Source: Physella acuta (taxonomy: Eukaryota > Mollusca > Gastropoda > Physidae). Taken from it: DNA of 64,000 bases. The notes beneath the pieces are model-generated. The model ran no database searches and had not been told where the DNA came from. It saw only the letters and a list, made by a program, of their open reading frames with translations. Location: contig NW_026731683.1 of the NCBI RefSeq assembly GCF_028476545.1, positions 1,428,501 through 1,492,500 on the forward strand, given 5' to 3'. Of the stretch, positions 34,100 through 44,466 are shown piece after piece (position 1 is the first letter of the stretch; each line of letters begins with the position of its first letter). Position numbers and translations under genes: made by a program.

Positions 34100-35515
34100 T
34101 GGTATTGTCACAATATCCGATTAACCATTTATGTTGTTGAGTAAAAACAGTCCGGTTAGCGTAAAGAGCCCAACCAGTATATTCTTGAGATTTACCTTAC
34201 AGTAAAGAAAGAACGAGCACTCTAACACACACACATACATATAGCTAATACTTGCATAGATATTAGAAACACGAACTGACCATTGCACAGTTAGTTAATC
34301 CATATTAGTCTGATATCAAATGATCCAGGAAACTGACTCGGAAAACTCGTGCGGAACTTACATCATACAGAAGCGACCCCAGACCAACGGGCTATTTTTA
34401 GCAACAATGCGTGCTGCATGTAGTTTTCTATTATTTCTAGCTCCATGTTGATTAATTTTGTTTCTGATTTATTATGGGGGGTGTGTTGCACGGGACGGCA
34501 TACTGTATGCATTGGTATTGTTCAACTCGAGGCTCGTCATTTAACCATACTCGTAATTCATATTTTTCTTACACGTGCTTTGTGGATGACTGGTTGCATT
34601 TGTAACACGTTTTCTCTCATTGGTCAGAGTCCTTATCATTCGTAGAATAGTGTCTTTTAGGTTTTCTTAGTACTGCTTGTATACACAGGAACAAGTAGCT
34701 TGTATCAACACGTTACATAAAGTATCATACATCAACTTTGCAGGTTACTTAGATACGACTATCGAACAGTAACGAGTGCATTTCACAATCTAATGGGTAA
34801 ATCGGTAAATTTTATCAATAGCTTAAATGACTGAAAATAAGAAAACAAACGTAACGTTTTCTTGAGTTTTCTGTATTTTTACAATAGTTGACAAATACCC
34901 TCCCCCCCACACACACTGATATTCTCACACGTTACAATAATGATAATGAGTCTTCTTGTCCCACTTCATGATAAACACAACTTACTTACACATCTCGATT
35001 TGACAAGTGTTATTTAACTTTTCCACCAGGACCTGTTGGTAACATTTATTATTACTCTAAACAACTAAATATGTTGTATAATTTGTAAGCATATGGACGC
35101 ATGATATACTTGCAAATATACCTTTGAAGTTGAAGTAAAATAGAGTAAAGAAAATGCATTTAACCTCAAGGCGATTAATAGAAATAAAACATCAAACTGT
35201 TATCCTTAGCTCCTAAGGATATGATCCAAGCCATCAACTGACTGGATATAAGATCATTTCTTTAGACAACAAAAAAAGCACGCAAGACGAACTTTCTGCA
35301 GCCGGACAAATTTATTCATGGGATCGGTGGAATTTGAAAGGGTTTTCCTCAGCCATCGCTGGGCACCAGTCAATACGGGAAACACGATGGATGCGCTGTG
35401 CCCGTCCAAAAACAAACGCATGTTTGCACTGTAATGGTTTCTGATGAGATAACATAGACTGGACCACAAATAAGCTGTTTGAGATATCACACGCGGATTT
35501 TATAGAGTTGAACCT
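34100..35515. other. Non-coding stretch of intron 2
   Basis: Nothing recognised. A minus-strand open frame at 35254-35490 encodes no family known to me and has no splice support. Confidence 0.4.
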
Positions 35516-35519
35516 GCTT

Positions 35520-35925
35520 TATAGGTTGACATTTAGCGAGATTAGCAGGTTCTCAAGTGGTAAGGTAGGGCTCATTTTAGGTGGGAAATATTTAGACTTA
35601 GAAGTTTCTTAGGGTGGTAAGGTATGGCACATTTTAAATGGGATAATGTTTTAAGAAGGTTCTTAAGTGGTAAGGTATGGTTTATTTTTAGGTGGGATGA
35701 TGTTCAGATTTAAGAAGGTTCTTAGTGTGGTAAGGTAGGGCTCATTTTTAGGTGAGACAATATTTAGACTCAAGCAGGTAGGTAGGGCTCATTTTGAGGT
35801 TGTATAGTATTTAAATTTAAGAACGTCCTTAAGTGCTAAGGTAGGGCACATTTTTAGTTGCGAAAATATTTAGACTAAAGGTTTAAAAGGTGATAAGACA
35901 GGACACTATTTAGGTGGTTATGTTC
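35520..35925. repeat. ~60-bp degenerate tandem repeat, about seven copies
   Basis: Units carry GGTAAGGTAGGGCTCATTTT plus AGGTGGGA-AATATTTAGAC and AAGAAGGTTCTTA. Confidence 0.88.
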
Positions 35926-35929
35926 AAAT

Positions 35930-37400
35930 AATAAAAAAATGAAGCAATAAATCACATTTTTAGCTGGATTTTTTGTTGTATTTATACAGTGCAGATGTTG
36001 TTTGAGTTCATAAGGCTACATTGTTTCCTGCCAAGTTTTCATGCTTAAGGAACTTTAAAGGGACATAACGCACTCTAAGCCAGTCTAAGCCCACTCTTCC
36101 CGGACGCACTTGAGCCTAACACTGGCGAGATTAACTCCTAAAAATCTCCAAGATTGTTACCCTATTTTTTTCTGCTTTGAAATACAGATCTTATCTTTTT
36201 TTTTTTTAAAAAAAGAAGAAACATTGGTTTTTGTTTTTTAGAAAAATAAATAGGGCAGGGAATTGTTTTAAAAGACGGAGAAAATAAATAAACTGATGTG
36301 AATGTAATCAACGGGATTAGAACGATCTGCATCGCCTTATAGGGTTTGAGGTCTTTAAGACCGGAGAGCCCTTGAAATGCACGTTAAGGCATTAAAAATT
36401 TAGGCTAATTGTGTCCCATATCTGCTGCATGGTTTAAAAAACATTATCCAACACAAGCAGAGACCGTGGGTTTATGAATATGTTGAATGCTCCTCCCCTT
36501 TAATATGCAACGGTGATGATTGTTTATTTTAACATACGGGCACTTGCCTGATATTTTAAAGAAAGCGGGGTTCAACAAGATTTTTCCAAAAGGTCGCTAA
36601 TTTTTGTACAGAACTATTAACTATCATCACTGAAGTGTCAATATAATTGCTTTTTAAAGCATTCGACTTCTAATAATCTGTTAACGAATGCAGACGGTTA
36701 TATTGGTGTGGATTTATTGACACTTGTAAAAAATTAGCGAAAATTGAAATGAAAAAAAAATAGCTGAGTCACATCTTCTACTGCGTCACATTTCTAAAAT
36801 CTGCCAGGCAGTCAGAAGACAACCAGCCGATAAGTAAAGACACGGAATCAGGACGAGAAGATTGAGTCAATTTGAAGGATTAAGTTTAAATAAAAATAAA
36901 CTAAATTAAATTGCAAATGTTTATGTGCAGTAGATTAAAAACCAAATAATATCACTAATTAACTAATGGCGATAATTATAGGCGCTTTAAAAAAACGGCA
37001 ATTTTTTTGCATACATCTGCTGATTTCATCACGAACGCTGTTATAGTTCCACAATAACTTGTTACTAAAATGTAACAAGCAAGTATTCTAATACACTTAT
37101 CTACTTAGGATGGACGAAAAGACCTCTGAAGTAAATGAAGTTTTTAAATGCACCTAACTTCAACGAGTTGCATCTCATTACTTCAACTCATCGACCTGTG
37201 AGCTAAAACCAATTTACTTTCTGGAACTGCGAAAGGCCGTTTCGTTTGTTCAAACTGAAAAGACTTTCATCAATGTTTACCTTTTATCCTGTCGAGGTTT
37301 TCCCCACTGCTTGTGGTTTGATTTTTTAAAAGAGGTTTTAAAACATTAGAAAGTCTCGGCTACTTGATGGCTGGAAGGATTGGGCAGCTGATGGGTTCAT
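35930..37400. other. Non-coding stretch of intron 2
   Basis: Nothing recognised beyond T- and A-rich runs near 36190-36220. Confidence 0.4.
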
Positions 37401-37404
37401 GTGG

Positions 37405-37800
37405 GTCTATGTTAGGTTTGGTATCGCAAACATTTCACATTTTGTGATGTTGAACAAAACTTTGATGAACACATCTTCGCCTATGTTAGGTTTGATATCT
37501 TAAACATTTCACATTTTGTGATGTTGAACACAATTTTGATGAACACATCTCCGCCTATGTTATGTTTGATATCTTAAATATTTCACATTTTGTGATGTTG
37601 AACACAATTTTGATGAACACATCTCCGCCTATGTTATGTTTGATATCTCAAACATTTCACATTTTGAGATATTGAACAAAACTTTGATGAACACATCTTC
37701 GCCTATGTTCGGTTTGGTATCTCAAACATTTCACATTTTGAGATATTGAACAAAATTTTGATGAACACGTCCCCGCCTATGTTAGGTTTGATGTGCGCCG
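37405..37800. repeat. ~74-bp tandem repeat, about five copies
   Basis: Units contain CATTTCACATTTTGTGATG, TTGAACACAATTTTGATGAAC and CGCCTATGTTAGGTTTGATATC. Confidence 0.93.
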
Positions 37801-38099
37801 AGATTATTTCTCATTAAGTTAATTAGTTTGGTCTTGATTGTTGTAATAGGGACTTTTCCCGACATGTTTTGTACTGTTCCTCGTGACGTTAATTAAGTAA
37901 TTGCACAAGTAATTACAGTTAGTCCAGTTTCCTAGCTATTATAGAATACTGACGATTATAATTACTCAAAAGCTTGAGAAGTTATATTTCAAAGTAAAAC
38001 AGGTCCTATCTATAGCTAAACTTTGTTATTAATGGACATGAAGATTATTAGCTTGAGGTTTAAAAACTATACTTAGACTTAAAATGACACCTCATAACA

Positions 38100-38475
38100 A
38101 ATATTCTTAAAGCTGTAGAAATCGCACTACAACAAATGTTATCACTAAAGCTATAGAAACTGCACTACAACAAATGTTATCACTACAGCTATAGAAACCG
38201 CACTACAACAAATGTTATCACTACAGCTATAGAAACTGCACTACAACAAATGTTATCACTAAAGCTATAGAAACCGCACTACAACAAATGTTATCACTAC
38301 AGCTATAGAAACCGCACTACAACAATTTATCACTACAGCTATAGAAACTGCACTACAACAAATGTTATCACTAAAGCTATAGAAACTTCACTACAACAAA
38401 AGTTATCACTAAAGCTATAGAAACTGCACTACAACAAATGTTATGACTAAAGCTATAGAAACTTCACTTTGAGAG
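38100..38475. repeat. 38-bp tandem repeat, about ten copies, upstream of exon 3
   Basis: The unit is CTACAGCTATAGAAACCGC plus ACTACAACAAATGTTATCA, with CTACAG/CTAAAG variants. It ends about 160 bp before the acceptor of the exon at 38634. Confidence 0.95.
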
Positions 38476-38633
38476 ATGTCCCTAGAGCTGTATAAACTAC
38501 ACCACAACAAATATACATTTTACCATCTTTTTAGTTTTATCAAGGTTTTTCCACAAATACATTTTCCCCAACATTTCACCTTTTCTAAACTTGTAATTAG
38601 AATAGCTGACCTAAATTATGTTTTGTTTCCCAG

Positions 38634-38788
38634 CTGCCAGAGCTGACATTGGTACTGGAGTCTATCTGTTCAGACGAGGAACTACTCGCCCAGATGGCCA
38701 GTCAAATCATCGTGCAGCTGGTACAGGATGATGTATTGGAATTTACGTTCGGGATGAACTCTCTGCTGAACTCAGTGCCTTCCTGCAA
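38634..38788 (+). CDS. Third coding exon of the long split gene (residues 44-94 plus split codon)
   Basis: The acceptor is TTTTGTTTCCCAG (ending 38633); the donor is TGCAA|gtacgt at 38789. The 155-nt exon enters in phase 0 and leaves in phase 2. It encodes LPELTLVLES, then a stretch rich in I, V, L and Q with acidic pairs (SDEELLAQM, VQLVQDDVLEF), ending NSLLNSVPSC. The spacing of hydrophobic residues suggests two or three amphipathic helices. If the donor is ignored, the frame stays open for some 130 nt into the intron; that extension is translated minisatellite and not a likely protein. The last 20 nt or so of the exon and its donor are the seed of the tandem array that follows, which makes the splice choice here worth attention. 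Confidence 0.85.
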
Positions 38789-39310
38789 GTACGTTTTTCT
38801 CTATTTCCTACCAGACAATACACTCGCTACCTTCCTGCAAGTACGTTTTTCTCTATTTCCTACCAGAAATACTCAGTACCTTCCAGCTAGTAGGTTTTTC
38901 TCTATTTCCTACTAGACAATACACTCGCTACCTTCCAGCAAGTAGGTTTTTCTTTAGACAATACACTCGCTACCTTCAAGCAAGTAGGTTTTTCTTTAGA
39001 CAATACACTCGCTACCTTCCTACAAGTAGGTTTTTCTCTATTTCCTACCAGACAATACACTCGCTACCTTCCTACAAGTAGGTTTTTCTCTATTTTCTAC
39101 TAGACAATACACTCGCTACCTTCCTACAAGTAGGTTTTTCTCTATTTTATACTAGACAATACACTCGCTACCTTCCTACAAGTAGGTTTTTCTCTATTTC
39201 CTACTAGACAATACACTCGCTACCTTCCTTCAAGTAAGTTTTTCTCTAATTCCTACTAGACAATACACTCGCTACCTTCCTACAAGTAGGTTTTCTCTTT
39301 CCCCTACCCT
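38765..39310 (+). repeat. 52-bp minisatellite seeded by the exon 3 donor
   Basis: The unit holds CTACCTTCCTGCAAGTAGG, TTTTTCTCTATTTCCTAC and CAGACAATACACTCG. The first copy is the actual exon 3 end plus donor (CCTTCCTGCAA|gtacgt). The second copy, 52 bp on, keeps the identical donor at 38841. Later copies mostly read AAGTAGG. Each unit also has a pyrimidine tract ending in CCAG or CTAG, an acceptor-like sequence. There are about ten to eleven copies. Confidence 0.93.
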
Positions 39311-40235
39311 CCATGCAAGTAAGCCTTTCTCTATTTTCCCCAGACGTATTTTTTTCTTATTACAATACAAAGAAAGTAAGAGATGTATTACAATATATTC
39401 CCATCTTTCTATCCTTAATTGTCTATAAATAGAATGGGCATCGTTAATTTAGCACTAGATTCCTTTTAACTCGAACAACGTAATGTGCGTGCGTTCAATG
39501 CCTGTAACATCGTCTGCAAAACGCCATGTCTGTTAATGCTCATTTCGTCCTTGACGTAAAAACTGTATTTGTCTTCGATTAGAATATATTGGTAATAAAA
39601 AAAATGCTCGTTCTTTTGATGAGTTCTGTTCTCATCTGTTGAAATCAATGTACAATCGAAGCTCGTGAAGCAAGATCCTCGCTTGAAACAGTAGAAGCGA
39701 GCGGAAAAACTCGTAGATTCGCTTACAAAAAATAAAGTGCTTGCATGCGATGTGGATTTAAAAAAAAAACAGCCCAAAATGTGGGTAAACATTTCCGTTA
39801 ACACTAGAAGCTTTTGTTCATGCCCCGCGAGGAATTTCGTGCAATATTTATTTTTAGTTAGATGATCCATGTCTTTTTTCCTGCGGGCGTTTTTGTGTAA
39901 ATTACATATAATAATGCACTTTATGTTTAGGCGTCCTGGATACCGTATTTTTCTATTGGCGACTTGTCATAATTCGGAGGATAGCGTTGGGGATCATGTC
40001 TAACGTAGTGATGCCACTGTGAGAAAATGACTGGCTTATATGTGATCAAAGTATCACGTGATTTATACGCTATTGATTTGTGTGTGCGTGCGTGTGTTCG
40101 TGTGTGCGTGCTTGCAGCACTTTACTATGGATAGACGAGGACAGATGTAACTTGGTATTGGAAATAAATGTAGGAAATGCTGCAGACTGGTGCTGTATTT
40201 TGATTTCAAATGTCAATGTCGAGATTGGATTAGAG
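39311..40235. other. Intron 3 stretch with an unassigned minus-strand open frame
   Basis: A 134-codon frame on the minus strand (39466-39870) reads KRGSCFTSFDCTLISTDENR in its middle and ends ALNARTLRCSS. I recognise no domain, and it has no neighbours or signals that would support it. It could be chance or an old transposon remnant. GTGTGCGTGCGTG simple sequence follows at 40078-40110. Confidence 0.3.
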
Positions 40236-40433
40236 CAGGGGTCTCCAAACTTTTCAGTCCGAGGGCCGCAATAACTATCAAATTTCAGTTCGGGGCCAGT
40301 TTCTTCCTGGCATGTCTTTAATTTTTCTGGGCAAAGTTCCTCAGCCATCACCAACAAACGTTTTTTCCGTGCACAAAAAGATCTCCGCGGGCCGGACGAG
40401 AGGACATCGCGGGCCGTAGTTTGGAGACCCCTG
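40236..40433 (-). mobile_element. hAT MITE, CAGGGGTCTCCAAAC family, copy C
   Basis: A 198-bp copy, inverted relative to copies A and B. Target duplication gattagag/gtttagag (7 of 8). It keeps GGTGATGGCTGAGGAAC (read on the minus strand), shared with copy A but missing from copy B, so it is the longest copy here. Confidence 0.93.
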
Positions 40434-40904
40434 GTTTAGAGCATGTTCTGTGTGGTTAGAGGCAGAACGACAAATTCCTACTCGGGTTATAAACATCCAC
40501 AACTTTTTCTTAATCGCAACATTTTTACAAGCTTGTACTTATTTCGCAACAACAGTTTGATTTTTGTGGACTTGTGGCGAATCTTGTAACTCAATTTTAA
40601 CCCATTTCTAATGTACCGATTTCGTTCAAACTTTCCAGATACCTTTTTCTTCGATGACAATGGATTAATATCATTTTTTTATCTAATTAAATGGATAATT
40701 AGCCATTAAATCTTAATTTAAACATTTCTAAACTTAGTGTCAAATCTTAATGGATTACACGAGCAGCGTCACTGGTGGTTGATTTCTAGTGTGCGCGTCG
40801 ACCTTGACCCATTTAGGAGCAGATGTCTTTTAGAGCTATTGGTCGGATTTTAACGCAACCATTTTTAGTCGTAGCATATTTAGTCTCCAATTTATTTTAG
40901 AACG

Positions 40905-41165
40905 CATAACTAAAAAGTGGAAAATAAAACAAATATAAAAATCGTTACAATATCAACCTTTAAATGCATTGACATAGAGAAAATAGAAACAAATTAAAAT
41001 TTGCTTTCTTTAGTAAAAGCTTTGGTCGTTAAAAATTGTAAGAGGTCTCATGAGCGACCAAATCTGTTATTAGAGAAAGCAAGTTTGTTTTGTTTTCCCA
41101 TTTTCAGCGCAATTAGAAGCTTGTTATTCTAAAGGTTTTTGTATTTGTTTTATTCTATGTCTGTC
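40905..41165. mobile_element. Large imperfect palindrome (foldback or MITE), ~115-bp arms
   Basis: The left arm (GGAAAATAAAACAAATATAAA, then AAATGCATTGACATAG, TTGCTTTCTTTAGTAAAAGC, TTTGGTCGTT) reappears reversed on the right (GAGCGACCAAATCTGTTATTAG, AGAAAGCAAGTTTG, TTTGTATTTGTTTTATTC). Arms are about 75-80% alike by eye with a short centre near 41045. One arm is shared with the window's first 190 bp. Confidence 0.8.
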
Positions 41166-42440
41166 TGTCTGTTAGATTGTTTGTCCGTCCATTCATATTT
41201 CTGTCTGGTCGTCTTTCAGCCTGTCTGTGGGTTTGCAGTTAAACTTTGTAATCAACTTTTCACCCATTCCTAATGCAGCTATTTGTTTCAAAAATTTTTC
41301 CTTGTAAATAATTTTCATTGACAATGCAAGAATATCTTATTTTAATTCTAATTAGATAAGAACTAAAGACATTACAAATTTAACAACGATCAGCATATTC
41401 ACTAACAAAAGGGGAGATAACTGGGTAATCTACTAGCGATCTCTCGATCAGTAGGGCGGTTGTGGTTAGCAGGTGTTCACGTGTGTCTTCACATTTGAGG
41501 GTCAGGTATCTTCACACCTGAGGGTCGACTACAGAAGGTACTAAGGGCAAGATAGCTGTCTTTAAGATCACAGGTTACTGATCGGCTTTATAAGCAATAC
41601 TTTTAGTCGTGGGGACTGTCGACTCAAGAACGAAATGAATGGAAAAAAAATATGCTACTTATTGTATTTAAATGTTAATTATCGGTTTACAGTTTTACTT
41701 TTTTAATAAAATTCCTAGTTACTAATTAGCGATGAATAAAGTAAGTTTAAAACTTTTAAAATAACAAGCGTTAAAAAATAAATAAATAAACAACAAAAGA
41801 ACCCAACACTTTTTTAACATATAGATCTAATAGTAAAAGCCAAAGTCTATGTCTCTAACGCAAGCAAGTTTATTTCCTTGTTGTTTTTTTAGTGTTAGTT
41901 TTGTTTTTACTGCAACACGTCGACTCAAAGACTGCGCGCTGCTCACCATGTGCACCTAAGCTCAGCTCTGTCAAGTGACATTTTTCTGACAGTTTCCCAA
42001 TACTCATGGCCCATTTAAAATAATTAGAAAGAGCAACGTAATTAGAAAGAACAATTTAAAATATTAACAACTTGTTTTTTTCTTTTTTAAATCGGCTTAA
42101 CGCCCGTCCTCTTTGTTGTTTTAAGAATTCAATGCTAGGACTTAAAAACGTCATTCCTGCTTTCATTTATTAGTCCTAAATTTGTGCGGCCTAATTGCTA
42201 GCCTAAATTTAGTTGGAGCTGTTTTTTTTCTATCGGGAAGTCTTGACGCTATGAGTGTGTTAGACTGTCTGTAGCTAAGACAAAAACAAAGTTTGCTGGA
42301 TGGCAAGAAATGGGCTGAGCTTGGGCGTGTGGAGACGGGCTTTTAATTGACAACGTCTGGTGGTGTTTATTTACTGGTTATTTTCAACTCAATGAAAGCA
42401 ATACGCCTCCAAAGGTGTACGGGAATAGACGAAGGAAATC
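41166..42440. other. Non-coding stretch of intron 3
   Basis: Nothing recognised. TGTCTGTCTGTTAGATTG-type simple sequence lies at 41158-41225. Confidence 0.4.
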
Positions 42441-42441
42441 C

Positions 42442-42442
<1 letters not shown>

Positions 42443-42514
<72 letters not shown>
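42443..42514. repeat. (TA)n microsatellite
   Basis: About 36 TA dinucleotides. Confidence 0.97.
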
Positions 42515-42518
<4 letters not shown>

Positions 42519-42639
42519 AAAGGTAGAACTAGTAGGACATTTAAAAACAGAGCACCAAGCTTTATCACACTGAAAGTTTAGTTAAGAATGGAAATTTGAA
42601 GTTGACAAATAAAATAAATACTTCCGTGATGACATTTGA

Positions 42640-43045
42640 TCAGCGTGTTGATATTTTATCGTGAGATATTATGTCTTGACGTATTTGTATTTAGATATTT
42701 GTCAGAGATATTTATTTTGAGATATTTTGTATTTAGAATTTTTTTCAGAGGTATTTTTTCTTGTGACGTTTTGTCTGAAAATATTTTATTTGATATACTT
42801 TGTCAGAGCAATATGTCTTTATATTGTGTCTTTATATATTTTGTCGCATTTATTTTGTCTTCAGATATTTTGTCAGAGATATTTTGTCAGAGATATTTTG
42901 TCAGAGATATTTTGTCAGAGATATTTGGTCTGATCCATTTTGTCTAAAGATATTTTGTCTGATTTATTTTGTCTAAAGATAATTTGTCTAAAGATATTTT
43001 GTCTGATTAATTTGTCTAAAGATATTATGTCTGATTTATTTTGTC
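42640..43045. repeat. Short-unit tandem repeat around ATATTTTGTC
   Basis: About 25 copies of a 15-16 bp unit, GATATTTTGTCAGA or GATATTTTGTCTAAA, with TGATTTATTTTGTC variants. It decays at both ends. Confidence 0.9.
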
Positions 43046-43049
43046 CTGT

Positions 43050-43699
43050 CACCGTCACAACCCCCCCCATTACATTAATGTATAACTAAATGGCCAACCC
43101 GAATCTATCCCTGTTGAATGTTACAGATGAACCTGCTTTTCTGACTAGTCATTCTAACCCAGACTTTTACGTCTAACGTATGATAGATTTAGGTGAATAC
43201 GTTTTCTACGTTGTTAAAACGATTTACATTTCTATCATATATCATCGTACCCGTAATCTTGAAGAAACCCTCAATGGCAATCCACTGAATCAGACCAGAT
43301 GTTTCGATAAATGATTCTCTTGTATGCCAAGCTCCGTTGGACTTTGTCCTACTTCACCTTACACTTCACCCACTAGCGATGCGTTTCTTGTAAATTGAGG
43401 AACTTCCGGTTTCAAAGGAGTTGTCCCGTCATGCAACGCCATCTCTGTTCCCGGCAAATTTTTCTTATCCACTTTCTAATCCTAAGATGGCCAGGTTTTT
43501 GACGCGAAAATAAAAATGCCGAGATGAACCAACTCCCCGACACATTAGCATTTTCTGTATGGGAATCTGATATTGAAACATCTTGCCCGTCCTCTCGAGT
43601 TAGCCCTCAAGTTTTTGAAACAAATTATGCAAAAACATGATCAGTGCGTGTCAAACAATCTTTGACAACGGAACACTTTCCTCTCTGAGGTTGCACACA

Positions 43700-43700
<1 letters not shown>
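43050..43700. other. Non-coding stretch of intron 3
   Basis: GC content is slightly higher near 43330-43480, but I see no open frame with splice sites. Confidence 0.35.
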
Positions 43701-43702
<2 letters not shown>

Positions 43703-43760
<58 letters not shown>

Positions 43761-43810
43761 TATATTCTGTATGAACAATAAGAACTTACAACATTTACTT
43801 TAACCAATTT

Positions 43811-43908
<98 letters not shown>
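43703..43908. repeat. Two (TA)n microsatellites
   Basis: TA runs at about 43703-43757 and 43817-43907, separated by about 60 bp of ordinary sequence. Confidence 0.96.
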
Positions 43909-43909
<1 letters not shown>

Positions 43910-44466
43910 AAGAAAGTCAAATGGCTTAAGTAAATACAGTTAAATATTACAGGTAATTAAACAAACCTCCCAATTATGTCTGAGAAACAGGTTTTTTTGT
44001 TAAATATTTTAGACCGCCAATAAGGTAAATATTGAACCTAGATTAACGTGTATCTTGCGGTCTATCGACTGGAAAAAGAGTTCACCGTTAATGGGCAGTA
44101 TCAGAACTGACCGACATAATGCCCCCAGCCTGGACGCTGTTAAAAAGCTGGACGTCCTTAAAAATGGGAGACATTTTGATGTTAAAAGGCCGTGAAGAGG
44201 CGTTAAGGGGTTTCAAGGTTAGCGTGTGAATATTTTTAAACACCAGATGCCAATGGAGAATGGATTTCTTTTTCAACTTGATATGAGCAGGTCTAGATCT
44301 ATAGAATCTATGCGGGGATGTTCTTAGAAGGGGGAGGGGGTGAGATTAAAAAAACCTCACAGATGTATACAATTTTATCTTCATTCTTGCCCACAATACA
44401 GCCTTGTGGATTTGGGAGTGTAAAACCTGTTTATGGCTGTCCCCGCATTAGATCTCCTTACAGCCT
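43910..44466. other. Left flank of the 9.7-kb satellite
   Basis: Non-coding. The last 50 bp (CCCGCATTAG, CCTTACAGCCTGTGA, then GACAGTTTTT) match the right flank of the array at 54215-54257. Confidence 0.6.

Noticed and set aside
38649-38915. 88-codon frame running through the exon 3 donor
   Set aside because: The part after 38788 is intron minisatellite; donor and phase evidence supports ending the exon at 38788.
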